Below, piece by piece: positions 25,105 through 34,163 of a stretch of 64,000 nt of DNA (position 1 is the stretch's first letter; each line of letters starts with the position of its first letter). The stretch is from Sphingobacterium tenebrionis. GTDB lineage: Bacteria; Bacteroidota; Bacteroidia; Sphingobacteriales; Sphingobacteriaceae. The stretch lies in contig NZ_JAYLLN010000010.1 of the NCBI RefSeq assembly GCF_037126265.1, positions 1 to 64,000 of the forward strand. The letters are read 5' to 3'. The translations under genes and the position numbers were made by a program. The notes under the pieces are model-generated. The model made no database searches, was not told the origin of the DNA, and was given only the letters and a program-made list of their open reading frames with translations.

Positions 25105-26259
25105 TTAACCTAATTGATAATTAACCTGATCGAATATCTTTCGCTCAAATTCATTGGAGTTCGTGGAAAGATTAGTAAGCCGAAGTTTTCCTTCTTCCCC
25201 AAACTGCTTGATGGCATAAGCCAAATGAACCTTTTGTTCATTATCTGTAGTTCTGAAAAACTGATTGGTCAGAAAATCGAGCCCTATCTTGGTTTTGAAT
25301 TTTGCAACCGCATTAATGATTGCCGTTTGAATCTCTACAGGAGAGATGCCATACATATCGAAAATCTCATGTTCCACCTCCTGGCGACCCAGATTTCCTA
25401 GGCTCTCAATAATAGCTGCTCTAACCAATTTGGATTCCTCCGTTTTTAATAATCCCTTTAGGAATTCGGCACATTCCATTTGGTTGAAAAAACCGATCTC
25501 TTTTATCATAAATGCTTTGAAAGCATGGTTTTTAGCATGTTGAACCCACCTTGATAATAACGGCAATGGTCCCTCAGACTGGCGACCCACTAAGAAATGG
25601 TGAATCATGATCTCATCCAGGGCATTAAAATCCGTATCAAAACTGTCTTCCAAAAATTTGAACGGATCTATGTTATCATACTTCATGACGGCCGCCCTAG
25701 CCTGTTTTCTTAATCCCTTATTCTTATGGTTTGTAGAGCGCATCAACACCGATGTTGTCAACCCATTACCCAAATTATCTAACTTTCTTAAGGCGATATG
25801 GCGTCTCTTGGAATTATTTGACATCAATTCAGTTTCCCAAAAACTAGGTATGTCCAGAACATGGATGATGGAACGGTAGTTATCCTCATTTACAGTTTTC
25901 CCTGCTTCCTTCAATTCATTGGCGGTATTTAAGATCAAATCCGTGATCTGGATCTTGGTTTTATTATTCATTCGTAGAATAACGTCCTCAAATTCTTGAA
26001 AAACCCGATCCTCCCCATATTTCTCGTCGGATCCCAGCATAGCAACAAAACGATCCTTTACTTGTCTAGATAATTTTGCAAAATCCCTTTCCTTTTTCCG
26101 TAAATTCAAATTGATCCAAACAAAACGAATTAAACTGAGGATATAAATGAATATCAAGCCCATTACAATTAATACAGTTAATCGGATCACGAATGGATAA
26201 CCCATAAACTTATTTTGTAAGTAGAATAGGTAATACTGTAGGTAAAAACTTAATTCCAT
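25105..26259 (-). CDS. HEAT-repeat membrane protein of the polysaccharide locus
   Basis: 384 residues. One transmembrane helix near residues 22-47 (VIRLTVLIVMGLIFIYILSL) is followed by a cytoplasmic helical region with HEAT-like repeats (SNNSKRRHIALRKLDNLG; EESKLVRAAIIESLGNLG; PVEIQTAIINAVAKFK). It is the first gene of the operon, 10 bases before the synthase. HEAT scaffolds are protein-binding, so it may hold or regulate the synthase. Function is inferred. Confidence 0.75.
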   Translation of the reverse strand: MELSFYLQYYLFYLQNKFMGYPFVIRLTVLIVMGLIFIYILSLIRFVWINLNLRKKERDFAKLSRQVKDRFVAMLGSDEKYGEDRVFQEFEDVILRMNNKTKIQITDLILNTANELKEAGKTVNEDNYRSIIHVLDIPSFWETELMSNNSKRRHIALRKLDNLGNGLTTSVLMRSTNHKNKGLRKQARAAVMKYDNIDPFKFLEDSFDTDFNALDEIMIHHFLVGRQSEGPLPLLSRWVQHAKNHAFKAFMIKEIGFFNQMECAEFLKGLLKTEESKLVRAAIIESLGNLGRQEVEHEIFDMYGISPVEIQTAIINAVAKFKTKIGLDFLTNQFFRTTDNEQKVHLAYAIKQFGEEGKLRLTNLSTNSNEFERKIFDQVNYQLG

Positions 26260-26808
26260 AATCTTGTTTGTTTTAAAAGGTGATTAAATAGTTGGTCATT
26301 TTAGATAAGCGTTTTCTTGCGCGTTTTAAATAAGATAGCGTATCAAAACCGACAGTTCAAAATTACCATGTATGGGAAGGAAAATATGTCTCAATAATTG
26401 GATAATCTGCAATATGAATTTTTTGAGACATCATTAAGGAATAGGTAACTATCTGTATTTCAATTATTTTTAATAAATCACAGTTCATCAACCGGATATT
26501 TACCTATTTTCCATAATTAATAAAATTTGCATTGTTTTAGGACAATTTATGGTAATTACACAGTCTCTATAAAAGGATATTATTCATAAAGACGCAGTAA
26601 TTTTTACGTATAAGCGGGAAAAATGAGGATTATGGGAAAAATTGGCAGGAAGTTTCAAACTTTCAATTAGGATAAAAATGTCCAGTTATGAGCAAAAAGT
26701 TTCTAGGAAACGGGAATTTCGGCTTGGGTGGACAGTATAGGTTTTCCGATTTTTAAAAAGGGCTGCATAAAAATGAGATTTTAGAATGGGTTCTACCTGT
26801 TCCAAAAC
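26260..26808. promoter_or_regulatory. Control region of the polysaccharide operon
   Basis: About 550 bases between the regulator genes and the operon, with no gene. It contains a 9-bp perfect inverted repeat, ATGTCTCAA (26386-26394) and TTGAGACAT (26423-26431), 28 bases apart, about 130 bases upstream of the first gene; this is a candidate regulator-binding site. I could not place a Bacteroidota promoter (TTG/TAnnTTTG) with confidence. Confidence 0.4.
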
Positions 26809-28356
26809 TCAATAAATCTCATTTCTTTTATTTTCAATATATTGGGAAGGTGGTATACCAACAACGGCCTTAAAAGCCATGGTAAATTTACTATGCGAAG
26901 AAAATCCAGAAAACTCTGCTAGGTAGGATAGTTTATAATCCAACATGACCTGGTTTTCACTTAATTCTCTGATCAGGAATTGAATCCGAAGATGCAGAAT
27001 ATAGTCGTTGAAATTTTGGTTTTTATATTTTCGTATAACGTATGAAACATATTTTTGATTAGAGTGAAGTTTATGCGCCAATTTGTTCAACGTAATGTTT
27101 TTATCCAAATAAAACTGCTCATTTTCCATCTGGTTCAAATCCTTCACCAGCCTGTTTTCTGTATCCAATGAAATATTGAGGTCGGTTTCCGTATTGATTT
27201 CCTTCATCAGGATCTTTGGAACCAAAATAGGTTCATCTTCGATATTCATGTCGAATTCCATCACCTGATCCGATTCCCGGGTAGGATTATTATCCAATCT
27301 CCTTTTCAAGATGATATAAATGACGCTGAACACAGCTAGACTTATCAATAGCGACCAAACAAGGATAAGATTCCGTTTGCGACTGATCAAATTCTGATTG
27401 TTTAAATCTTTGATCAATTCATCCGAAACCGCTATGGAATATTCTGTTTTCTCTTTTAATATATTAGCATAATCATTAAAATAGGCATTAGATTGTTTAT
27501 GGTCATTGATTTTTTGATAATATCTGCCTGAAACAAGATAATAAGGTTCTTTAAAATCCATTCGATTGAACTTCGTTAAATACGGCTTAGCCTTTCCCAA
27601 ATAGGATAAAGTAGAATCCAATTTTTCTGATTTAAGATAAGCTTCAGCTTTGCCTAGATACATATATGCCCGAAAATTACTCTCCATACTTCCCAAAAGA
27701 CGGGTGGCGTTGTCAAACTGATTGATCGCTTGTTCGAATTTTAATAATTGAAGATAACATTGCCCCATGAGGTAACTGAAGGAAGAATTAAATAGGATCG
27801 TCTGCGGCGTTTGGACCTTTATCTGGGATAAAGCGGATTTCCCTTGCTCCAATTTTTTAATACCCGCAATAAAATCTCTTTTGTTCATCAGCTGCAAAGC
27901 TTCCTCTTGGATGATGTGTATTCTTTCCTCCTCAAATAAGGTTGTGTCTTCAATGGAGTTCTGGTTCTGATGGGCTATCTCAATATAACGTTGGGCTTCC
28001 ACATTCAGACCCACTTCCCGAAAATTTTCGGCAAGGAAAATCGAATTCTGAGTCGCCAACTCGTAATATCCAGATAATTCGGCCTTGCGTTCGGCCAATA
28101 ACCCCTTTCTGATCGCCCGAACATAATCTTTCGATTCTTTATATAAACTGGCAAGTAAGATTAGGGTACTAATCTCTTCTTCAGCACTTTCCGCTTCGGT
28201 GACCAAGGAATCTGTAAGCCGGATGGCTGCTCGGAGATCTCTTTCTTTTAAATCCTTTTGAATGTAACGGAGTCGTTCTTCAAAATTCCCATCCTGAGGG
28301 AATCCTTTCATGGGTACCATGAGTCCAATAAATATAAGAATGAACAATTGCCTCAT
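26809..28356 (-). CDS. TPR-AraC membrane-anchored transcription regulator
   Basis: 515 residues. A signal-anchor or signal peptide (MRQLFILIFIGLMVPMKGFP) is followed by TPR-like helical repeats to about residue 325, a transmembrane helix (LILVWSLLISLAVFSVIYII), and a C-terminal AraC domain with two HTHs (LNKLAHKLHSNQKYVSYVI and LSYLAEFSGFSSHSKFTMAF). This class in Bacteroidota links an extracytoplasmic TPR sensor to a cytoplasmic DNA-binding domain. It is the last of three regulator genes and lies next to the polysaccharide operon control region. Confidence 0.88.
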   Translation of the reverse strand: MRQLFILIFIGLMVPMKGFPQDGNFEERLRYIQKDLKERDLRAAIRLTDSLVTEAESAEEEISTLILLASLYKESKDYVRAIRKGLLAERKAELSGYYELATQNSIFLAENFREVGLNVEAQRYIEIAHQNQNSIEDTTLFEEERIHIIQEEALQLMNKRDFIAGIKKLEQGKSALSQIKVQTPQTILFNSSFSYLMGQCYLQLLKFEQAINQFDNATRLLGSMESNFRAYMYLGKAEAYLKSEKLDSTLSYLGKAKPYLTKFNRMDFKEPYYLVSGRYYQKINDHKQSNAYFNDYANILKEKTEYSIAVSDELIKDLNNQNLISRKRNLILVWSLLISLAVFSVIYIILKRRLDNNPTRESDQVMEFDMNIEDEPILVPKILMKEINTETDLNISLDTENRLVKDLNQMENEQFYLDKNITLNKLAHKLHSNQKYVSYVIRKYKNQNFNDYILHLRIQFLIRELSENQVMLDYKLSYLAEFSGFSSHSKFTMAFKAVVGIPPSQYIENKRNEIY

Positions 28357-28357
28357 A

Positions 28358-28717
28358 TTACAAAAGCTTGGATTTTATCTGTTCCCTGTACTCTACTGGT
28401 GTGCAATCCTTTTCAAGACTAAAATTTCTATAAAAAGATGCCCTCGAACTAAAACCACATCGAAGAGCCAGTTCTTCTATATTCATATCAAAATCTGGTT
28501 GTTCCAACTCTTTGCATACCGCCTCAATCCGTAAAGAATTAATGGTTTTCAATACATTCTGTTTAAAATACTCCTTGAAAAATTGGGAGATCATCGATCT
28601 GGACATCTTCAAATCTTTTACCATGGTATCCAAACTAAAGCCAGGATCAAGGTAGGGCTGCTGGTTTAAGTAATTCAACACCCGGTCTTGATAATTCGTG
28701 AGTTTATGGTTAGGCAT
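28358..28717 (-). CDS. AraC DNA-binding half of a split 7TM-AraC regulator
   Basis: 119 residues with an AraC domain (LDTMVKDLKMSRSMISQFF; IEELALRCGFSSRASFYRNF). It is in the same reading frame as the membrane gene directly upstream, separated only by TAA and CAG before its ATG. Together they would make a 365-residue regulator, the normal size of this type. Either the TAA is a recent nonsense mutation, a sequencing error, or the two halves are now separate proteins translated by reinitiation. It ends 1 base before the TPR-AraC start. Confidence 0.85.
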   Translation of the reverse strand: MPNHKLTNYQDRVLNYLNQQPYLDPGFSLDTMVKDLKMSRSMISQFFKEYFKQNVLKTINSLRIEAVCKELEQPDFDMNIEELALRCGFSSRASFYRNFSLEKDCTPVEYREQIKSKLL

Positions 28718-28720
28718 CTG

Positions 28721-29455
28721 TTATTCCAAAATCAGGTTTTCAGCTTCGACCATAGGAAAAGGACGATTCAGAAAATCAAACTCACTATGCACTGTTTTCC
28801 TATCCACCAATTCTTTCAACAGGTAATTATAAATAATGATCGCCCCAAACAACATGATCATATAAATGGTGATGGTAGATAGCTGCGAGGTATTTCTGAT
28901 CTGTGTAAGAAACTGAGCAGATATCAGCGGCAAAATGAAGGCCGCAAGAACCAAAAGTAAGATGATCGAAAAATAAAAAATCCGTTTGATGTTCGACATG
29001 GCAATATCCAAGCCCCTGCCTTTGAACATGATAAATATGGGGTATATCATCCAGGATAGGCCAAAAGAACTATATAGGACAAAATAATAGGTTTTACTAA
29101 AGTTGACACGAAACACCTCAGAGGTAAGGAAATAAAAATATATCCCCAAAAAGATCAAGAATGGCGTGAAATGAAGAAATACCGTTTTAACTTTTGGTTT
29201 TTTATCTTCATAAGCCATGAAAGCAAAATATAAAATGGGACCATATAACAAGCCTAGGGGAGCACCTCGATCGACATATTGATACCCTTTAACAATATCA
29301 ATAAAGATGGCTGCAAAACTTACATGGAAGAGCATGACGAGCAATAACCGAAAAACAATCTTATCAAATGAGCTTTTGTTAGGCAAGAGGTAATACACCT
29401 GGCAACTCATTAAACAGATCATGACGATCGATGCATATATAAAAAAAATGACCAT
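28721..29455 (-). CDS. Membrane half of a split 7TM-AraC regulator
   Basis: 244 residues with six to seven transmembrane helices (MVIFFIYASIVMICLMSC; LGLLYGPILYFAFMA; TIYMIMLFGAIIIYNYLL). The LLYGPIL segment and the general plan match the N-terminal half of the intact neighbour at 29457-30401 (ALLYGPLLLA). It stops at TAA just where the cytoplasmic linker should lead into the AraC domain. The start lies 1 base after the stop of the upstream regulator gene. Confidence 0.8.
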   Translation of the reverse strand: MVIFFIYASIVMICLMSCQVYYLLPNKSSFDKIVFRLLLVMLFHVSFAAIFIDIVKGYQYVDRGAPLGLLYGPILYFAFMAYEDKKPKVKTVFLHFTPFLIFLGIYFYFLTSEVFRVNFSKTYYFVLYSSFGLSWMIYPIFIMFKGRGLDIAMSNIKRIFYFSIILLLVLAAFILPLISAQFLTQIRNTSQLSTITIYMIMLFGAIIIYNYLLKELVDRKTVHSEFDFLNRPFPMVEAENLILE

Positions 29456-29456
29456 G

Positions 29457-30401
29457 CTACTTTTGATTGCTTATTTTAAAATCTGTTACCGACTGACGCA
29501 TATATAAGTGGAAATATTTATTGAATTTAGAAACAGAATTGAAGCCACATAAATTCGAAAGAACAGCGGTCTTTAAATGCGGATAATTACCTTTCAATAG
29601 ACTCACGGCATACAAAATCCTATATTTTGCCAACCAATCAAAGAAAGAACACTTAGCCTGTAGATCAAGGAATTGTAGCATCACCTCTTTACTTAATCCG
29701 GTATGCTGTAGGAATTTTTCCATGCTGAGATTGGAATCCAGAAACAACTTGTCCTTTTCCATTGCATGTTGCAATACCTGATGATAGGCTCCCCACTCCT
29801 GCTCCGTGATTTTTATCGGCTGTGATTTTTCGGCAGTCAACACATTGTAGTATGTACGACGGTTGTCCATAGAAAATCGAGAAATCAAAAACCCTAATAT
29901 GATAAAGATCCCAATACAATTGATGACCATAAATACATAAACCGGACGGACATCATAATTAAATGGCTTAAACATATAAAACAACATCGTCAACAAAAAG
30001 AAGGCTACAATAAAACCAAAAAGACAGAGGATTTCCAAAAGAATAGCTTTATATCTGTTCTTAGCTCCCCTTACCTTTTGGGTATTCCTCAATACATAAG
30101 TCGGATAGATGGTTAAAGAACTTATATAAGCGATATAAACAATCATTAAATGCCACTTTTGTAAATCCCTAGCCCAATTGATATAGAGTATGGAGAATAG
30201 AAAAAAAGGTAAAAAGTGCATGCAAACTGTTAGAAACTTTATTCTTTGTAGCCTCAAATTCCATAAGCAAGCCAATAACAATGGACCATATAACAGGGCA
30301 ATCGGAATATCATACATATATGCCATAAATGGAATATGCAGAATCAACAATAAACAGAATATCAAGATCAACAAGTTGAAATTATTCAGTCTGTCTTTCA
30401 T
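29457..30401 (-). CDS. 7TM-AraC transcription regulator
   Basis: 314 residues: an N-terminal membrane domain of about six helices (to about residue 185), a linker, and a C-terminal AraC-type domain (LSMEKFLQHTGLSKEVMLQF; LSNLCGFNSVSKFNKYFHLY). It is the intact version of the split gene downstream and the first gene of the regulator operon. Presumably it senses an envelope or membrane signal and controls the polysaccharide genes. Confidence 0.85.
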   Translation of the reverse strand: MKDRLNNFNLLILIFCLLLILHIPFMAYMYDIPIALLYGPLLLACLWNLRLQRIKFLTVCMHFLPFFLFSILYINWARDLQKWHLMIVYIAYISSLTIYPTYVLRNTQKVRGAKNRYKAILLEILCLFGFIVAFFLLTMLFYMFKPFNYDVRPVYVFMVINCIGIFIILGFLISRFSMDNRRTYYNVLTAEKSQPIKITEQEWGAYHQVLQHAMEKDKLFLDSNLSMEKFLQHTGLSKEVMLQFLDLQAKCSFFDWLAKYRILYAVSLLKGNYPHLKTAVLSNLCGFNSVSKFNKYFHLYMRQSVTDFKISNQK

Positions 30402-30942
30402 AGTTTGGTAGTTTCCGGGATTTTCCTAAAAAATGGTATTTCCTTTTATTAAAATTCCAGTAAAAAATGGCCTAACCCCATTTCGGTATAAAACCATCCT
30501 TCATTATCCTTCAAATTCAACTCCTTAATAAGGAGATATTTTAATTGTGTTTGGTTAATTTTCTGTTTTCGGATTATGAAAGTTTAAAAAATATCTAATT
30601 TGGTTACAAAAATTATAAAATCAGTAAATTAAATTTATATTTAATATTTTTTCTAATTAATTGGAATATTTCCTAAAATATTTTTAAAATTTAAATCTTT
30701 TTTAAGCTTTAACCTAACTGTTAAACATTTTTATCTAAAGCAAATATAAAAAAATTAAAATAATTAAGTTTATTTTATAACTTTTTATGATGAACATCAA
30801 TTTAAATTATAATATACGTTTCTCTTTTCGAATAATAGTAGCAGCTTTAGAGAGGAAAACGTAAGATTTCGAAATGTTAAAATTTATGTTTTAACATTTA
30901 TAGGCATAGGATTTGTAAAAGAGTACTATCAATTTAAAAACT
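30402..30942. promoter_or_regulatory. AT-rich divergent control region
   Basis: About 540 bases, very AT-rich, without a gene. It separates the minus-strand regulator operon from the + strand DUF4382 gene. A perfect inverted repeat ATGTTAAAA (30874-30882)/TTTTAACAT (30889-30897) with a 6-base spacer lies 45 bases before the DUF4382 start and could be an operator or a leader hairpin. Confidence 0.4.
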
Positions 30943-31713
30943 ATGAGAACGTTATTATCATTTGCCTTAGCTGCTGCAGCGCTATCATTTGCGAGCTGTA
31001 GCAACGATGACGGGATGGATCTAAACAGAACCACGCCAGTCACCATTAAAATGACCGATGCCCCAGGGTATTACGATCAAATCTTTTTAAATATTGATCA
31101 CATTGAGATCTTATCCGCAGGAGGAAACAAAACGGTGGATATCGATGATGATCCTTTTGATATCTTATTGTATCGCTTAGGTCGTGATACGGTGTTAGCA
31201 AATGCTGATGTACCTTCAGGCCAACTTCAAGAAATCCGTTTGGTATTGGAGGATGAAGGTAATGAAGTGGTTATCGATGGTGTTAGGCATCAGCTGACTA
31301 CGCCTAGTGGTCAATCATCAGGGGTAAAAATCAAGGTTCAGGATAATTTGGAACCAGGGGTTGCCTATACCCTATTATTGGATTTTGATGCATCGAAATC
31401 GATTCACATGACTGGGAATGGGAAATATATGCTGAAACCAGTAATCCGAGCTATTCCAGTTGCTGTTTCTGGTGCTGTTAAAGGTATTGTTTCTCCAAAA
31501 GAATCGCTAGCCAACTTATTGTTGATCAATGGAGCGGATACTTTGGGTACATTAGCTGATACATTGGGTAATTTCTACTTCCCAGGAGTTAAATCAGGCA
31601 CTTATAAGTTATTGGTTCAACCTACTGTTACGCCTTATTTAGAGAAAACCATCATGCCTATTGAGGTAGCAAATGGTGAAGTTAAAGATTTAGGCACTAT
31701 CGGGGTTAATTAA
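30943..31713 (+). CDS. DUF4382 lipoprotein with C-terminal carboxypeptidase-regulatory-like domain
   Basis: 256 residues. A lipoprotein signal is visible (MRTLLSFALAAAALSFASCS). The DUF4382 domain spans about residues 28-170 (VTIKMTDAPGYYDQIFLNID; later LLLDFDASKSI and YMLKPVIRA). A short beta-sandwich like the carboxypeptidase-regulatory fold follows (GAVKGIVSPKESL ... DTLGNFYFPGVKSGTYKLLV). Surface or periplasmic; function unknown. Confidence 0.85.
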   Translation: MRTLLSFALAAAALSFASCSNDDGMDLNRTTPVTIKMTDAPGYYDQIFLNIDHIEILSAGGNKTVDIDDDPFDILLYRLGRDTVLANADVPSGQLQEIRLVLEDEGNEVVIDGVRHQLTTPSGQSSGVKIKVQDNLEPGVAYTLLLDFDASKSIHMTGNGKYMLKPVIRAIPVAVSGAVKGIVSPKESLANLLLINGADTLGTLADTLGNFYFPGVKSGTYKLLVQPTVTPYLEKTIMPIEVANGEVKDLGTIGVN

Positions 31714-31778
31714 TAATTTCCTCAGGGATTTTATTGGACATCCAAAGCGCCTTTATTGTCATCTTGATTGACTTTATT

Positions 31779-31850
31779 GTCATCCTGAGCGTAGTCGAAG
31801 GATCTGTACGGTTACCAACGAACAGATGCTTCGACTTCGCTCAGCATGAC
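31779..31850. repeat. Bacteroidota intergenic palindrome (GTCATCCTGAGC type)
   Basis: GTCATCCTGAGCGTAGTCGA at the left and TCGACTTCGCTCAGCATGAC at the right are near-perfect inverted arms with a GGATCTGTACGG centre. The same palindrome recurs in the clusters at 51.4 and 58.1 kb. It can fold at a transcript end. Confidence 0.8.
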
Positions 31851-31995
31851 AAAACTATTTCGCTCAGCATGACAATGCTATTTCATTCAGCATAACAATG
31901 CTATTTCATTCAGCATGACAATGCTATTTCATTCAGCATGACAATGCTATTTCGCTCAGCATGACATTGCTATATCGCTCAGCATGACATTACTA
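31842..31995. repeat. 23-bp tandem repeat, about seven copies
   Basis: Units containing CAGCATGACAATGCTATTTC recur with CAGCAT at 31842, 31865, 31888, 31911, 31934, 31957 and 31980, exactly 23 bases apart, with CGCT/CATT variants. The array starts with the right arm of the palindrome and the last copy runs into the stop codon of the P-type ATPase gene. It appears to have grown by amplification of one palindrome arm. Confidence 0.9.
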
Positions 31996-34056
31996 TTTCA
32001 CACTGTCCCTATAATCAGTCCGCTGTATCCTCACCGCATTCAAAATAGCCAACAAAGCCACCCCTACATCGGCAAATACCGCTTCCCACATGGTCGCTAA
32101 TCCTCCAGCACCCAACAACAGAACAATCCCCTTAACCACAAATGCTAAAATGATATTTTGCCATACAATGGCCTTGGTTTTTTTACCAATTGCAATAGCC
32201 ATCGGAATCTTACTAGGTCGATCATCCTGAATCACCACATCAGCAGTTTCTACTGTAGCATCTGATCCCAAGCCCCCCATGGCTATCCCCACATCACTTA
32301 AGGCCACAACCGGCGCATCATTGACCCCATCTCCCACAAAAGCCACTATGGAAGACCTCGATTTTGATTCCTTCAGTTTTTCCACCTTATCCTCTGGCAA
32401 GAGATCACCAAAAGCACTATCAATCCCAAGATCCTTGGCCACATATTGCACCACCGCATTTTTATCGCCACTTAGCATCGTAGCCCGCACTTTCAAAGCA
32501 TGCAGTTTTTCTATTGTAGCTTTTGCATCTTCCTTTATCTTATCTGCTATCGTTAAATACCCCACATATTCCCCATTCTCCGCAATAGCAATGGTTGTAT
32601 ATACCAAATCATTCAATTCCTTCGGATATTCCACCTGAAATTTGTCCAACAACTTTACATTACCCACCAGATAAGTTTTGCCATTCACTCTTCCTTTTAA
32701 TCCATGTCCCGCTATCTCTTCTGCATCTGTTAAGGACAAACCGTGATTGGGCTCACCAACATATTGGTGGATAGCGGTAGCTGCAGGATGGGTACTTTTG
32801 CTTTCCAATAAATTTATAGCCTCCAATATCCCCTGCCTATCCAATCCATCTTTAAAAACAACTTCCTGAACCTCAAAAACACCTTCGGTCATGGTACCTG
32901 TTTTATCCATGACCACTTCTTCTACAGCGGCCAGGCTATCCAAGAAGTTTCCACCCTTCACCAATATTCCGTTTCGGCTGGCCGCCCCGATCCCACCAAA
33001 ATAGCCTAATGGAATGGATATGACCAGAGCACAGGGGCAAGAGACCACCAAAAAGATCAATGCTCTATATAACCAATCTTTAAAAACATAATCGGAAACA
33101 AATATAGCCGGCAAAAAAGCAATACCAATCGCCAAGAAAACCACAATTGGCGTATAGATCTTAGCAAATTTGGAAATAAACAGTTCTGTTGGAGCCTTCT
33201 GCGAACTCGCATGTTGCACCATTTCCAATATCTTGCTCAATTTACTGTCTTCATAAGCTGCAGAAACCTTTACCTCTGCAACGCTTTTCAGATTGATCAT
33301 ACCGGCAAGCACAGCATCGTTTTTAACTTTTGTATCGGGCTTACTTTCTCCAGTCAGCGCTGCGGTATTGAAAGAGGCTTGATCACTTAACAAGATCGCA
33401 TCCAAGGCTAATTTCTCACCAGGTTTCAGCTGGATGACATCGCCCACTTGGACATCCGTAGCCTTGACCAGTACGGGATTTCCTTCCCGTATTACTGTAG
33501 CTACATCTGGGCGTTGATCCAAAAGACTTTTAATATTCGCTTTTGCACGGGTTACGGCTAAGGTCTGGAAGGCTTCGCCAACAGCATAGAACAACATTAC
33601 AGCGACCCCTTCCGGATATTCGCCGATAGCGAAAGCACCCAATGTAGCAATTCCCATCAAGAAAAATTCGGAAAAGAAATTTCCCTTTCCGATGCTTTTC
33701 ACGGCATCCTTCAATACGGGTAATCCAACTGGAATATAAGCCAATACATACCATCCTAACCTGATCCATCCCTTAAACCAATCGTTAGCAATGAGGTGGT
33801 CCAATGCCAAAGCCGAGAGCAACAAGACTAAACTTAGAATGGCTGGAAGGAATAGATGGAAAGTAGAACCTTCCATATCATGACTATGGTCATGACCATC
33901 ATCGTGATCGTGACTATGTTCGTGGCCATCATCATGACTATGTTTTTTGCTTTTTGAGGATCGCGCTAGAGTAACATCAGCATTTTTATATATCTTATCG
34001 GTCTGGTTGCAGATTTCGCAAACACCAGCAGCATTAAATTGATGTTTATGTTCCAT
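31993..34056 (-). CDS. Heavy-metal translocating P1B-type ATPase (Zn/Cd/Pb class)
   Basis: 687 residues. The N-terminus has CEICNQ and a His-rich metal-binding stretch (HSHDDGHEHSHDHDDGHDHS). Membrane helices, the VSCPCALVIS metal-site helix, the TGES actuator motif (AALTGESKPDT), phosphorylation site MDKTGTMTEG, the HP motif (KSTHPAATA) and GDGVNDAP are all present. CPC with a His/Asp-rich tail points to Zn, Cd, Pb or Co efflux rather than Cu. It exports metal from the cytoplasm. Its stop codon lies within the 23-bp repeat array. Confidence 0.93.
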   Translation of the reverse strand: MEHKHQFNAAGVCEICNQTDKIYKNADVTLARSSKSKKHSHDDGHEHSHDHDDGHDHSHDMEGSTFHLFLPAILSLVLLLSALALDHLIANDWFKGWIRLGWYVLAYIPVGLPVLKDAVKSIGKGNFFSEFFLMGIATLGAFAIGEYPEGVAVMLFYAVGEAFQTLAVTRAKANIKSLLDQRPDVATVIREGNPVLVKATDVQVGDVIQLKPGEKLALDAILLSDQASFNTAALTGESKPDTKVKNDAVLAGMINLKSVAEVKVSAAYEDSKLSKILEMVQHASSQKAPTELFISKFAKIYTPIVVFLAIGIAFLPAIFVSDYVFKDWLYRALIFLVVSCPCALVISIPLGYFGGIGAASRNGILVKGGNFLDSLAAVEEVVMDKTGTMTEGVFEVQEVVFKDGLDRQGILEAINLLESKSTHPAATAIHQYVGEPNHGLSLTDAEEIAGHGLKGRVNGKTYLVGNVKLLDKFQVEYPKELNDLVYTTIAIAENGEYVGYLTIADKIKEDAKATIEKLHALKVRATMLSGDKNAVVQYVAKDLGIDSAFGDLLPEDKVEKLKESKSRSSIVAFVGDGVNDAPVVALSDVGIAMGGLGSDATVETADVVIQDDRPSKIPMAIAIGKKTKAIVWQNIILAFVVKGIVLLLGAGGLATMWEAVFADVGVALLAILNAVRIQRTDYRDSVK

Positions 34057-34163
34057 TTTTAAATTTACTAACCTTTAAAGGTTAAAACAACGGATGCTGT
34101 AAATGTTTTGTAGATAGTCTTTTTTATGGAAATAATAAGTATATAAGTACCTTAGAATTAAAT

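Noticed and set aside
31842..31995. Regular 23-bp repeats that might suggest a CRISPR array
   Set aside because: The repeats are contiguous with no unique spacers and derive from a common intergenic palindrome; there are no cas genes.
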